Source: Gonatopus flavifemur (Eukaryota > Arthropoda > Insecta > Hymenoptera > Dryinidae). From it: a stretch of 64,000 nt of DNA. The translations under genes were made by a program, and so were the position numbers. Shown piece by piece: positions 32,476 through 43,175 of this stretch; within the stretch, counting starts at the first letter, position 1, and the number at the start of each line of letters is the position of its first letter. The stretch is from assembly GCA_018340375.1 (NCBI GenBank), contig JAFFJZ010000009.1, forward strand, positions 21,716,501 through 21,780,500, written 5' to 3'. The notes beneath the pieces were generated by a model. That model saw nothing but the letters and a program-made list of their open reading frames with translations. It was not told where the DNA came from and made no database searches.

Positions 32476-32817
32476 TTTATCACATGCTGGCGTGAGAACT
32501 GATTGGATATTTCTTTCTAATTGTACACGGAGAAGAAGAAATACAATAAAAATTACAACATTTTCTAGTCATTCAGTACTATATGTCTCATCTCTTGAAA
32601 AGTCCTTGTCAAATGTGGAATAACATGATACAACTGTAATAATTTTCACAATATTCTGTAAGAGAGCATCTAAGACCGTCAGGCAATTGTGACGACATTC
32701 GACAAAATGATACTATTTCACTAAATCATTTTTCTCCGTGTAATAATTATGGAACCACTCCTGTTCGGAAGCGGTAGTGGTGCAATACTTGAAATATTGA
32801 ATATTCAGTACGGTTCC
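32476..32817. other. AT-rich spacer
   Basis: No gene or repeat recognised between the foldback and the next coding-like fragment. Confidence 0.4.
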
Positions 32818-33140
32818 GATGATTGAAACCATCAGTGAGACAACGTTGGACCTATATCTACTGCTGCTTAACTACTGGAATTTCTCATCGGGTCCATTGG
32901 AAGATGACACGAGGCAATTCAGTTTGCAATTTAGGACCACACATCAAGAGGTCGTTCAACGGATGGCCATTCCGAGTCGGACATGGAGCGTTGGAGACTA
33001 CACACAGATTAGGTTCACCATTCGTTACGCGGTGAACAGGATGATGTGGAATTTTGACTCTGTGAGTATCCTCTTCCGGAAGTTGATTAGGATTTGGATG
33101 GTCCAAATGTTTGTATTCGTGTGAGAACTCTCGATACATT
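32818..33140 (+). pseudogene. Possible BEL/Pao-type integrase fragment
   Basis: In one plus frame, RQRWTYIYCCLTTGISHRVHW resembles the W..x.TCLTTRAIHIE core segment of BEL/Pao integrases; the overlapping plus frame 32819-33124 is also open. The G+C content is higher than the surroundings. Damage is heavy and the match rests on one short segment, so this is only a suggestion. No active-site set is visible. Confidence 0.25.
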
Positions 33141-34193
33141 GGACGGACGATGGGTTGATTTTGTAATTGACGTTCGAGTCGAAGTAAAAATTTTACCGCA
33201 ATCTGGTATGAATCTCCAAGTTTAGTGGGGATATTGAGTTTGAAAGGAAGTCAAACTATGTAAAATCCATCGAAATGGCGGGTGTGTGGTGAAAAAATGA
33301 TTCTCACATAATTTGTTCCCTTTACTAAGAAAAGAAGTAGGTAGAATTTCTTCAACTTCTCACAGGGCCGTCTTTCATAGTCAAGGGGCCCTAGGCCCGA
33401 AATGCTTGGGGCCCATGTAAGGGAATCTTTTTGCTTATATACAGGGTGTCCCATTTGAATTTTTATATCGGAATAAATCAAAAACGAGAAGTTTTGGAGG
33501 AAAATGTTTCGGGCAAAAGTTGTGAGATTCCGAGGGGGACATCTGATGGTGACCTTGACTTCGGCCTCGGATCTCAACTTCAAGGTAATTCAGAGGTCAA
33601 CTTTCGTTTCTTGAATGAAATCCCCTATTTTTGACTGCAGATTCAGATGTGACGTTGAAAAACAAGAAACTTTTGTCTGAATCATTTTTCCGAATTCCGC
33701 ACTGATGGCGCTCTAATCGATAAAAAATGAGTTTTATGAAACACTCGTATTGCTTCCTGTGTAAAACGGCATTGAACACTCCAGTGTTTTTTTTCAGCTT
33801 CTGAGGATTACCGTCGCCATTAGAGTTACCCAATGTGCACCACGACGAGGTTGAGCGATCGGATCTTGCACATCTTTGTGGCCCTGAAAATTTGATGAAA
33901 CCTCATAAGTAAAAAACCAAAGTGGTAAGATCCGGAGACCTAGCTGGGATTTTCCATCGATCAATATTGCTAATTATGTCTGTCCGTAGTACCGTGACTG
34001 TGAATTGTTGCCAAACACAAGTACACAACAATACTTGTGTTTATCATGAACAAGAAAGTTCATACTAGAGCATTGTTCACAAACATAAGTGAAACGGAAT
34101 GTTTAATATCCTTCATTCATTCACAAATTCTTTTCGATATACGATTCAAACTTGAAGAAGATCTTCGATCAGTGTTGTGAAGGTCTCAATACC

Positions 34194-35242
34194 ATGGATT
34201 ATCCTTGGGGTGGAATACTTGATATTCTCCTGATACTAGGAGAATGTCGACGTAATTACGCTGCAGCATCAAGATTGTATGGAGAGAGGTATCCAAACAG
34301 ACGCCAGCCTTCACTTCAGGCGATACGCTGATTAGAAAGACGAGTTGGAAGAATGAATATCCCACGAGTCAGGAGGCGTTATGATGGAAATCGTATGGAT
34401 GCACGCTCAGTGGCCGTTTTAGGAATGGTGCACCTGAATCCTCATGTTAGTACCAGAGAAATCCAGCACCAATTAGGTATCCCAAGATCAACGGCACACT
34501 GCATACTAAGATCTGATGAATATCATCCTTACCACATTACATTGGTGCAAGCATTAAGTGAAGATGATCTTAGACGTAGGGTTGAATTCGGTCAATGGGT
34601 CTCGGAGCGACCACCTGGTTTTTCCAATTACGTGATGTTCAGTGATGAGGCAACATTTCGCAGTAACGGTGTTATGAACAGACATAATTGTCATTATTGG
34701 TCAATTGAAAATTCCAGATGGCATCGACAAGTTGACAATCAACATCGCTGGACTCTGAATGTGTAGTGTGGGATTTTGAATGTTCAGATCATTGATCCTT
34801 ATTTCTCCCAACATACTGTTAGGAAGGAAAATTATCTGCAATTGATTCGGGACAAATTACCAAGGATGTTGGAAGATGTTGATCTCTACACACGGAACAT
34901 GTGGCTTTAACATGATGGGGCACCACCTCATAACGCTGCAATTGTCAGAAATTTCTTCAACACATATCTTACCCACACAGATGAATTGGTCGCGGTGGAT
35001 ACATTGCCTGGCCGGCTAGGTCTCCGGATCTTACCCCTTTGAATTTTGACTTATGGGGTTCCATCAAAGATGTAGTTCATGAAAGACCACTAACGACCAG
35101 AGATGACATGAAACGCCGAATACGAACTGTATGCCGAACAATTCCACGTCATGTGCTTATGTCGTTAGAACCACATTTCCAGAGACGAATTAGGTTATGC
35201 CAACAGGTCAACGGTGCAAATATCGAACATTTGATACGGTGA
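34194..35242 (+). pseudogene. IS630/Tc1-mariner superfamily transposase, broken
   Basis: Start ATG at 34194 opens a LDILLILGECRRNYAAA segment. After a TGA (about 34329-34331) come RVRRRYDGN, a paired helix-turn-helix region (VSTREIQHQLGIPRSTA), then FSDEATF (first Asp), a TAG in place of Trp at 34764-34766, a TAA in MWL*HDGAPPH (second Asp box), a frameshift near 35000, and SPDLTPLNFDLWG (third Asp). It ends at 35242 with a RLCQQVNG segment. About 350 codons, the family's usual length. The family is widespread in insects and is characterised by long inverted repeats beginning CAGGGTGTCCC. Confidence 0.8.
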
Positions 35243-35306
35243 ATTTTCATACATATTGCAGAGCGTTTGTCGTGAAAAATTACACACCTCTACAGTCCAG
35301 ACAATC

Positions 35307-35322
35307 GGCCCTTTTCAGGGCC
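35307..35322 (+). promoter_or_regulatory. Histone-type 3' stem-loop after the IS630/Tc1-type transposase
   Basis: GGCCCT-TTTC-AGGGCC followed by ACAGAGATG, 64 nt after the transposase stop codon. It fits the histone mRNA stem-loop exactly in stem length and loop. The next ~70 bp (CTCCTCGTGGTGCACATTGG...) match the block after the stem-loop at 24131-24146. Confidence 0.65.
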
Positions 35323-36277
35323 ACAGAGATGTGCAAAATAAATCTCCTCGTGGTGCACATTGGGTAACTCTCATGGCGACGGTCATCCTCAGAAGCTGAA
35401 AAAAAACACTGGGGAGTTGAATGTCGTTTTACACAGAAAGCAATACGAATGTTTCATAAAACGCATTTTTTATCGATTAGAGCGCCATCTGTGGGGAATT
35501 CGGAAAAATGATTCAGACAAAAGTTCCTTGTTTTTCAACGCCACATCTGAATCTGCAGTCAAGAATAGGGAATTCCATTTAAGAAACAAAAGTTGACCTC
35601 AGAATGACCTTGAAGTTGAGATCCGAGGCCAAAGTCAAGCTCACCATCAGATGTCCCCCTCGGAATCTCACAACTTTTGTTCGAAACATTTTCCTTCAAA
35701 ACTCCTTGTTTTTGAGTTATTCCGATATAAAAATTAAAATGGGACACCCTGTATATATAAATTTCTTTTTCGGAAATTTTTATTGAATGACCTTCGCAGT
35801 ACAATGAAAGAACAGAGATTGAATAGTTTGTCATTAATGTTTATTGAATCTAATGTACTGGATTGTATTGATGTTGCAGCAGTGATAACTGACTTTCCTC
35901 TTAAAAAAGTTAGAAATAAAATTATTTGTGAATAGAAAAAATTCGTATCATTTTTCACTTCTTTTATCATTTTACCTTTCAAAGAATTTCTTTTTTTGTA
36001 GAATTGGAAAAAAAATGGTAGTCCTAAAGAGTAGGGGGCCCCTATCAGCCTGGGGCCCTAGGCCCGAGCCTACCTCGCCTATGCTCAAAGACGGCACTGA
36101 CTTCTCAAAATTGTGAAAGAGTGTTTTCGAAGCGTTTATTATAATGATCTATGAGTCGAGTTTTTCGTGGATTAGTATTATAATGAGTTGGCCTGGAGAT
36201 AACTTAGCCGAAAGTTTTACTCTGGGCAATTGGGGTTCCCAAGGGGCACTGAATAACCCTAGTAGAAATGCTCCAGT

Positions 36278-36396
36278 GATTCACTGGTTTTGTAACACTT
36301 ATCCCAACGGAAAACTAGGAAACTTGCCAGTAACCTGCCAGTTACGAGTGAATGTTTGGTTATCCCGTGGGACAGGTATTACAAAACCAATGAATC
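36278..36396. mobile_element. Small imperfect palindrome, probable MITE
   Basis: GATTCACTGGTTTTGTAACAC and GGTATTACAAAACCAATGAATC are inverted ends of a 119-bp segment. The overlapping open frame 36144-36401 is a by-product. Confidence 0.55.
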
Positions 36397-36819
36397 GCTA
36401 GCGCGTTCCTACTAGAGAATGCCTTCTGAAAAAATAAAACCATGAATATCAGGTCCGATTAAAAGCAAGAGACCTTCGTTGGATGAGGAAAGATCTGCTC
36501 AATCTGGCCCCTGTCAATGTTTGAAGGATTTTGGAAGAGCTCAGAAGGTAGGTAATACAGATAAAAATCCCCCTCCTCTTGTCTACTGTGTAACATCGTC
36601 GTTAACTTCTCACCATTTCTTTTTCCTAATATAAAGATATATGGATATATTCATTTCTCTATATTTCTTTCATTCAAATATAAAGATAACTAAATGATAA
36701 TCAAATGAAAACTTTGAATATATCCACATTTATATATCTATATACATATAACTTTATATATATCTACATATATGTTCATTTAAAGATTTTGCTTCTACGC
36801 TCATGGATTGTTTTGAAAG
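36397..36819. other. AT-rich spacer
   Basis: Contains TATATA runs (36720-36780) and no recognisable feature. Confidence 0.4.
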
Positions 36820-37370
36820 TATATTCACAATATATACCAATACTCGAAATACTGTCACACATGGGTGACGGACTTGGAGAAAACTCATCCATACGATGGA
36901 AAACCATGTATAAAGAATTTTAGACCTGAACAATGCCTGTGTTGTTTGACTACCGAGTTACGCGACGCAGCCTGCACGTTTGCAACTCTATATATAAAAA
37001 AATCATAATCTATGTGCAACTTTCAGGAACAATCATAAAGAAAAATATCAAAAAAGCCAATAAACGGTACCAGGATTTGCTGAAGGAATACAATACCATC
37101 CTCCAAAACTGCCAAAACCAACAGCCACGTTGAAAACCTGCAATAGTCAAACCGATTAGTCTTAGGCCTGATTTACCTAAAAGGTGTCAGGAATGTATAT
37201 TAACTAAGAGAGAATTTTTAAATTGTCCGATCTGTAAAGATCATGGAAAATTATACGCTAAATTAACAGTTAAGATATTAGACAGAGTAAAATTTACCAA
37301 GAGGGAAAGGAAGGAAATTTTATCTTACAAGTATTTTGGAGATTGTTATGAAAATATATCTAAGGTGTAG
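36820..37370 (+). pseudogene. Cys-rich gene family, diverged second locus (exons A and B)
   Basis: Exon A-like 36820-36991 carries HTWVTDLEKT, GKPC and RPEQCLCCLTTEL. A gap of about 35 bp, whose donor is mutated (CTAT|AT), ends at a good acceptor (CAACTTTCAG at 37026). Exon B-like 37027-37370 carries a basic helix (KRYQDLLKEYN), an in-frame TGA at 37131-37133, then LRPDLPKRCQECILTKREF, NCPICKDH, YAKLT and a KFTKRERKE tail ending at TAG 37368-37370. Same order and motifs as the minus-strand copies at 13270-10913. The zinc-type Cys pattern is better preserved here than in the duplicated copies (CPIC against CPTR). I do not know the product's role. Confidence 0.6.
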
Positions 37371-37624
37371 AATAATTAAATTTGATAACAATATTGTGAA
37401 CATAAGAAATTTATAAAATACATGTATCCTAATTCTTATGAACAAAATCTCTAAATTCATTTGGTCTCATCTACCGTTTCTCCTAGTCCTTGAAACAATT
37501 ACCAATATGAATCATTGAAGGAATTCTCCAGAATTTCAATTTTGATCTAAGTCAAGGAAAGGTATCTTGATTGTTACAAGATCCCTGGACGTGACATAAT
37601 TTCTTGGCGCAGTCGGTAGGACTG

Positions 37625-38268
37625 CCCGTATGGAAATATTTCGCTGAAAAATGTCTGTTAGACTATGAAAAATCTCTGAAAAAGAATGAAAAAACTCTGA
37701 GAAACTCTGACAAACTCTGAGAATCTCTGAAATTTTGATGAGAAATCTAATATTTTTGGGACATTCTTTACAGACTTCTTTCAGACTTTTTTCAGAGTTT
37801 CTCAGAGTTTTTCCATACTTTTCCAGAGAAATAGTAACGAAATTGCGCTCTGAAAAAACTCTGACAAAACTCTGATGGATTGCTAACATTTTTCTGACTT
37901 CTAGAAAAAAATTAAGAAAATTTTCAAACACTTTTTCACACATGATATTTGAATACGGCATATGAATGTATTTATTGAATTTCAGGATTTTTCAATAATC
38001 AGAAAAATGTCAACAATTTATTAGTTTTGTCAAAGGTTTTTGAAGTGAAATTTCGTTACTATTTCTCTGAAAAAGTATGAAAAAACTCTGAGAAACCCTG
38101 AAAAAAGTTTGAAAAAAGTCTGTAAAGAATGTCCCAAAAATATTAGATTTCTCATCAAAATTTCAGAGATTCTCAGAGTTTGTCAGAGTTTCTCAGAGTT
38201 TTTTCATTTTTCTTCAGAGATTTTTCATAGTTTTGCAGAGATTTTTCAGCGAAATATTTCCATACGGG
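37625..38268. mobile_element. 644-bp MITE with ~230-bp inverted repeats (CCCGTATGGAAATATTTC)
   Basis: Left arm 37625-37850, right arm about 38045-38268, inverted and about 95% identical. The arms are chains of CTCTGAGAAACTCTGA-type words. The centre (about 195 bp) is unique. No target duplication is obvious. Open frames on both arms mirror each other and are not genes. Confidence 0.8.
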
Positions 38269-38529
38269 TGGACGCACGGAATGATGATAGTGTTCACCCC
38301 TCCCTATCTAACTCAATGATTCCTGGAGTTTCAATATACATTTGAAAATCAAACAACAATTATACTACAATCATTCAATAAATTTGACGAGATATTGTTA
38401 CCTTGCGAAGGATTCATTGAATATCTCAACTTCAGCCTATCAAGAAAGGATGAAATTCCATGAGATTCAGTGATCAACCGAGAGGATATCCAGAATTTAT
38501 CACAAATGAGCTAAATAAAATGGATTTAT
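38269..38529. other. Spacer, nothing recognised
   Basis: AT-rich, no gene, no clear repeat. Confidence 0.4.
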
Positions 38530-39620
38530 CACCTAACGACACCAGAAATAAAAATTTTGGAAAATAAGTTCACCGATTTTTCAATATCGTGAACCTCAAA
38601 CACTCTTCTACATAAAACCATCACTTCAAACTTTTTGAAATCTTGTACACTAGTTTCTTTGACACCCATGAACTAAAGGAAACACTTTGAACCACTTCAC
38701 AACACCAGAAATGAAAATTTAGGAAAACAACTTCAAAAATTTCAAGAATCGTCAAAGTTAAACACTCTTCTACACAAAAGTATCATTCAGAATTTCTCAA
38801 AATTTTGATCAATGAATTCTTCACATCTATGAGCTTAAAAAAAGGCACTTCCAAAAACGACATTTGAAAACTCAAAGTTCCAAGAATAAAACTGAAGACA
38901 CTAGTTAGTCGTTATTGATTAATCGTCCTCCTGACAAAAATACCGATTCAAAACTTCCTAAAGTTCATTGACACATCACCCACCTCAACGCAGAACAAGA
39001 AAACACAATATGACAGTCCACGAGGAAAACTTTGAATGGAATTTGAAGGATAAATCTAGCGATTCACATTGATCGCTAGAGATAACTCACATTATATACA
39101 AAACTGTCACCTCAAACTACTTCAAATTTCATACACGAGAGTCTATTACACCAAACACGAGGTCAAATTCATAAAAAACACTCCACGACACTGAAAAGTT
39201 TAAAAGTTCTGAAATAAAAGTAATAACTTAGGTTAGCCGCTACTATCAAAGTACCTTTCAGATGAAACTGTCACTTCAAATTTTGCACACTAGTCTCAAT
39301 TAGACTATAGAAACCAATAATTACACCACAAACACAAAACAACATTTGAAAACTACAGATTTCAGAAATAAAATTGACGACTCAAGTCAGTCATTATTAA
39401 GATATCTTCTTTTCTTGAAACTATCACTTTAAACTTGTTCAGGATTCACCAACATACTTAACACAACACCACAACACAGAACAAACCCAATATAATTCTC
39501 CACGAGACAATTTTAAATGAGAAGTGGTAAGTAAATCTATCGGCTTACATTAATCACTAGTTATAAATTGTCTTCTGTCTTATTCGTCACTTCAAATTCT
39601 CACGATTATGGGTTCTACAC
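38530..39620. repeat. Degenerate ~158-bp satellite, about seven units
   Basis: The word RTCACTTCAAAYT or variants recurs at about 38625, 38781, 39107, 39264, 39422 and 39579 (steps 156, 326, 157, 158, 157), with a degenerate unit near 38945. A second word, GAAATAAAAxT, recurs at about 38545, 38883, 39211 and 39367, and AACACAGAACAA-like words at about 38990, 39329 and 39473. Units are strongly diverged. Confidence 0.65.
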
Positions 39621-39891
39621 GTCGATGTAATCGGGTAATCGCAGCACAAAATACTAAAATCCCATTAAATCTGATGGTTGACACCCAGTGCTGAATAAGT
39701 GAAGAAATCACATGCATCCTTCGAACGATAAAAAGGAGGAATTTTGGGTATTCTCCTCTCAAGTACCTCCTGTGCTGCATAATCAGTGATATCCCGGATG
39801 TTGAAGAATTTTGAAGAATGAATAATAATTCCACGGTGAGACGAAACTGACATAAAATGAAAGATGTAATCCCTCGATGGAATGAAAATCA

Positions 39892-40585
39892 TCATTCATT
39901 CCTTATAATCATCTGCTCTCGAATCGTTATATTCATCTCTTCTTTAACGACTCCGATGGTCACATAGTTAAAGTATCTGAAAATAAAACTAACATTAATA
40001 TCGCATTCTATAAAAGTGAATTCAATATACAAATATACTTTACGTATCATACTTGAATATTTGTACAGTATATCTTCAACCATACAATTATCCCTATATC
40101 CTTTGAATGAAAACTTGTATTGTACCTCAATGAGACGCAGAAGTATATGAGTCCTTTGATGAATGTTTTCAGTGACTGAAACATAAAATATGATCATTCA
40201 GTTTGAATGTCAATAATAAACCAATATTCAATTCAAAAAGGGGATACTTATTTGATATGTCAAGTTTTTCGTCATCCGTAACAGGTATTTCATATTTCAT
40301 CTTGGTGAACGTGAGCTGCAGATCTAAAATTTGAGTTGACGATAGGTAACAGAGTGCATATTGGTGATGTTCCTGTTTCTGAAACTTGGATAAAAATGAT
40401 ATAAAGAAACAAAACTTGTAATGACATGTCATTGAGAGATATTAATTCATACTGCACATTCAATAATCATACTTCTTTAAAATAAAGAGTACAAATCAAT
40501 CAAATTTAGTCATTCACAACTGAGATGAACTTATGATAAATTAAAAATTCTTTTGAATTATACTTACATATTCATTGAAAATCAT
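39892..40585 (-). other. Candidate multi-exon host gene, unverified
   Basis: On the minus strand: ATG ATT TTC AAT GAA TAT ends at a strong donor (GTAAGT, 40562-40567). It joins in phase to an exon 40378-40248 (KQEHHQYALCYLSSTQ...) after TTTCAG, ending at a GTATCC donor. Two further exon-like pieces follow: 40175-40126 after TTATGTTTCAG, with donor GAG|GTACAA, and 39976-39892 after TTTATTTTCAG; together they read through in one frame to a TGA. The phase between the second and third piece does not match, so the model is incomplete or the locus is decayed. No family recognised. Confidence 0.25.
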
Positions 40586-40846
40586 AAGATGGCGCCAAAC
40601 ATGTTGTAACCCTTTCAATGCTCTTATACATTTGATGATTTGTTTATATCCATTTGGATTCATTGATGATTAGACTCATTATATCAGTGTAAAGTTGAGG
40701 TTCTTTTCTTTACGACTAATTAGTGACATAAAATTCAACTGTGGTAGAGATTAGCTGTCAATTGTAATTTCTAACCTAAAATTCCTATCAACTTGGGTTG
40801 TAAACACGTGCACTCATCTCGATGAGTTGAAATATTGATTTGAAAA

Positions 40847-41698
40847 ATGAGTGATACTAAGAAAGTTTTTAAAAAAGGTGAAATCAAATGTGTTTCTTGT
40901 CCCTCTAAAGGATTCATTAAACCCATGGACGAATATAGATGTACAAAGTGTGATACATATTATCATAAATCTTGCTACGATAGAGTAGCTATATTAGCTG
41001 ATGGATCCCTTGCTGCTTGTTGTGGAGATGGTGGTAAAACTAGACGTGGAGAAAACAATGAGTATAACGATAATACTGAGGAAACACCCGAAACTTTACC
41101 TGGATCATTGAGTGATGAATTTGAGGTTTTATGGAAAAAACTCGAGTCAACATTGTCTCAACATCAATTATCTCTGAAAAATATGGAACACAAAATTGAA
41201 AGTTCGTTGATTGTTTTCAAAAAGGAATTAAATACCTTTGGAGACAAATTGGATGATGTTAATAAGCGACTAAACATCTCTGAAAATAAGCTCTGTAACA
41301 TTGAAAATAGATTGAGTGCGTTAGAGGAAACGGATCATGGAGCAACGATTCATATGGATGATTTACTGGCTGAAATTAATCTCATGAAGTCCAAGGAGAA
41401 GAACGTTATAATTTTCAATGTTCCTGAACCTGGTGAAGGTCAACAATCGGATGAATTTAAGATACAGAACTGCCTAGTGGATGCTTCATTTGGTTTGAAT
41501 AACCTGAAAATCGTCAGAATGGGGAAACAATCTGCTGGTGTTAATAGACCTTTGCGGGTTACATTTGAACGAGTCAAAGATGTTACTTGGATGCTACACA
41601 ACTGGAAAAAAAAATTTGATAAAGGCATAGTTGTGAGACGGGACCTCACGAAAAATAAGAAAAAATTATTGTTCTACCTATTCCAGAAGTTTATTTGA
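40847..41698 (+). CDS. ORF1-like protein of a non-LTR retrotransposon, intact 283 aa
   Basis: The frame is uninterrupted from ATG 40847 to TGA 41696-41698. The N-terminus has a PHD-type zinc unit (CVSC, CTKC, HKSC: C-x2-C, C-x2-C, H-x2-C). Residues about 85-170 are a long coiled coil (LWKKLESTLSQHQ..., DKLDDVNKRLN...). Residues about 180-265 have an RRM-like pattern (KNVIIFNVPE ... LKIVRMG ... RPLRVTFE). The same order is seen in the ORF1 at 53083-54210. No endonuclease or RT follows, so this is a lone ORF1, either a truncated element or an adopted copy. It ends a little short of related proteins (KLLFYLFQKFI). Confidence 0.65.
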   Translation: MSDTKKVFKKGEIKCVSCPSKGFIKPMDEYRCTKCDTYYHKSCYDRVAILADGSLAACCGDGGKTRRGENNEYNDNTEETPETLPGSLSDEFEVLWKKLESTLSQHQLSLKNMEHKIESSLIVFKKELNTFGDKLDDVNKRLNISENKLCNIENRLSALEETDHGATIHMDDLLAEINLMKSKEKNVIIFNVPEPGEGQQSDEFKIQNCLVDASFGLNNLKIVRMGKQSAGVNRPLRVTFERVKDVTWMLHNWKKKFDKGIVVRRDLTKNKKKLLFYLFQKFI

Positions 41699-41994
41699 TA
41701 TGAATTTGTTTATTGCAGAAATAATTATTTATAAACAAATTAAACTTCTCTAATCATTCGATTGAACCATCTTATTCCACTACTATTATTGTACTTACCA
41801 TTAAAATTTGGTGAGGTTTTATGAAAAACTCTCTGATTAATCGTAATTAATAAAAAAAGTGGCTTAAAAATTGTTTTGTTTATAACTTGAAAAAAAAAAT
41901 TTGCAAAAACATTTCAGGATATTATTATTGATGTATAAACCTCCAAATTCTATAAAAAATAAACATAGAATTTGACACCTCATTTTTAAGTGTC
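41699..41994. other. AT-rich spacer after the ORF1-like gene
   Basis: No coding or repeat signal; several poly-A and poly-T runs. Confidence 0.4.
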
Positions 41995-42237
41995 TTACTT
42001 CAGGAAGTTTGACTCATATTGAAATAGCTCGTTATGCAGATCCACTGAAATATCATCGACACCCACTTCTGGATCATCTACGAGTCCATTCAAATCATCT
42101 AATGTACGCTTGAACGTACTTCGGTTGACTGCACCCTTCTTCTTGATAGCGTCCATTGCGAACGCTTGTGTAAACTCGAACAAATCGATAAAACAATCCA
42201 ATAAGTGTGCTGTCACGGTCACCAAAGTGTATGACAC
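41995..42237 (-). pseudogene. Short unassigned coding remnant
   Basis: 80 codons with a helical, charged C-terminal half (KKKGAVNRSTFKRTLDDLNG ... VDLHNELFQYE). The style resembles the N-terminus of BEL/Pao gag proteins but is too short to assign. Immediately upstream on the same strand (42238-42300) are GGTAAACGAAATAAATAAATAA-like words that resemble a non-LTR 3' tail. Confidence 0.25.
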
Positions 42238-43084
42238 AGATGGATTACAATTATTTATTTATTTCGTTTACCATAAAATTACATCAAGGAAAATTTCTTT
42301 ACAAAACATATAAAACCTCGTATACATTTCTAATGCGTAGAGCACAACCGTTCGCAAACAACTAACTAATTTCCAAACACGCGGATATACATCGCCGCGC
42401 AACGCCCTTTGGCTGGATAGATTATTCCTTATATTAAAGGATCTTATAACGCGGGAAACTCGAATAAAAATAACATATAAACACTTCTTCTTTTCAACAG
42501 CATGGCTCAATATTGGTATGCTCCTGAATTTTAACTTTTGATGACTGAATTGCTAGCTAATATACCGATCGAATGTTCCTCGCGAGTAGTGAGAGATGTA
42601 CTCAAGTAATATATAAGGCTCAAATAATTCTCTGGAAGAACAATCAATTGTTCTTTGTTACAGGTTACACCAGAGGGCTCCCTCCGTTGATCCATATAGT
42701 GTACACTTCCCATGGCAAACTTTAGCGACAAAACACACCGAGTTGTTTCCAAATAAATGATGGAAACATAATACTGTCCCAAGTAACATATATTGGAAAT
42801 TGTAAAATGCACATAGTTTTCATATATTTTTGGGGTAATTATTTCCCACAGTTTTACTATTAGCGCAATATTGATGAACAAATTTTTCCATTGTTCGCCA
42901 ATGATGGTCTATTTCATTGCCATTTCTGCACCAATGATGGGGCTTCATTGGTAGAACACATCGATAAATCATAAAATGATGTTATCATTCCAGTGTTGTG
43001 CCATGCTAGCGCCAATCGTAAATTTCTGTATGGGATGGTGTAGCATTTCCATCAGGAATGTTTCTAGTGAAATTCAATCATTTA
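42238..43084. other. Possible non-LTR 3' remnant and spacer
   Basis: 42240-42510 on the minus strand ends with an (AATA)n-type tail (about 42241-42262), as at the 3' end of a retrotransposon, but its translation shows no RT motif. The rest is AT-rich with no gene. Confidence 0.3.
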
Positions 43085-43175
43085 TGGGGCATATATGACC
43101 AAACAAAACTCATATATGATTTCACAGATTCATATATGACCCTTACATAACCCATATATGGGCCATATGGGGCAT
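43085..43175. repeat. CATATATG word cluster
   Basis: GGGGCATATATGACC, CATATATGATTTC, CATATATGACCC and CCCATATATGGGCC within 90 bp. The same octamer fills the MITE at 45689-46058. Confidence 0.6.

Larger units (their letters stand above)
33442..35751 (+). mobile_element. IS630/Tc1-type transposon with ~450-bp inverted repeats
   Basis: 2310 bp starting CAGGGTGTCCCATTTGAA and ending with its inverse, flanked by TA (33440-33441, 35752-35753). The arms (33442-33895 and about 35303-35751) are about 85-90% identical and share GAGGGGGACATCTGATGG and GATTAGAGCGCCATC words. They also contain the stem-loop-linked block; the left arm keeps only half of the stem-loop. The transposase lies inside. Confidence 0.85.
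33363..36099. mobile_element. Non-autonomous hAT element split by an IS630/Tc1-type insertion
   Basis: Ends CAGGGCCGTCTTT (33363) and AAAGACGGCACTG (36099) are inverted, and ACTTCTCA is duplicated at 33355-33362 and 36100-36107 (perfect 8 bp). GGGGCCCTAGGCCCGA occurs near both ends. Without the nested element (33442-35751) it is about 427 bp and contains no transposase. Confidence 0.85.

Noticed and set aside
37536..38345. Two similar frames (141 and 78 codons) on opposite strands
   Set aside because: They are the two inverted arms of one MITE made of CTCTGAGA words.
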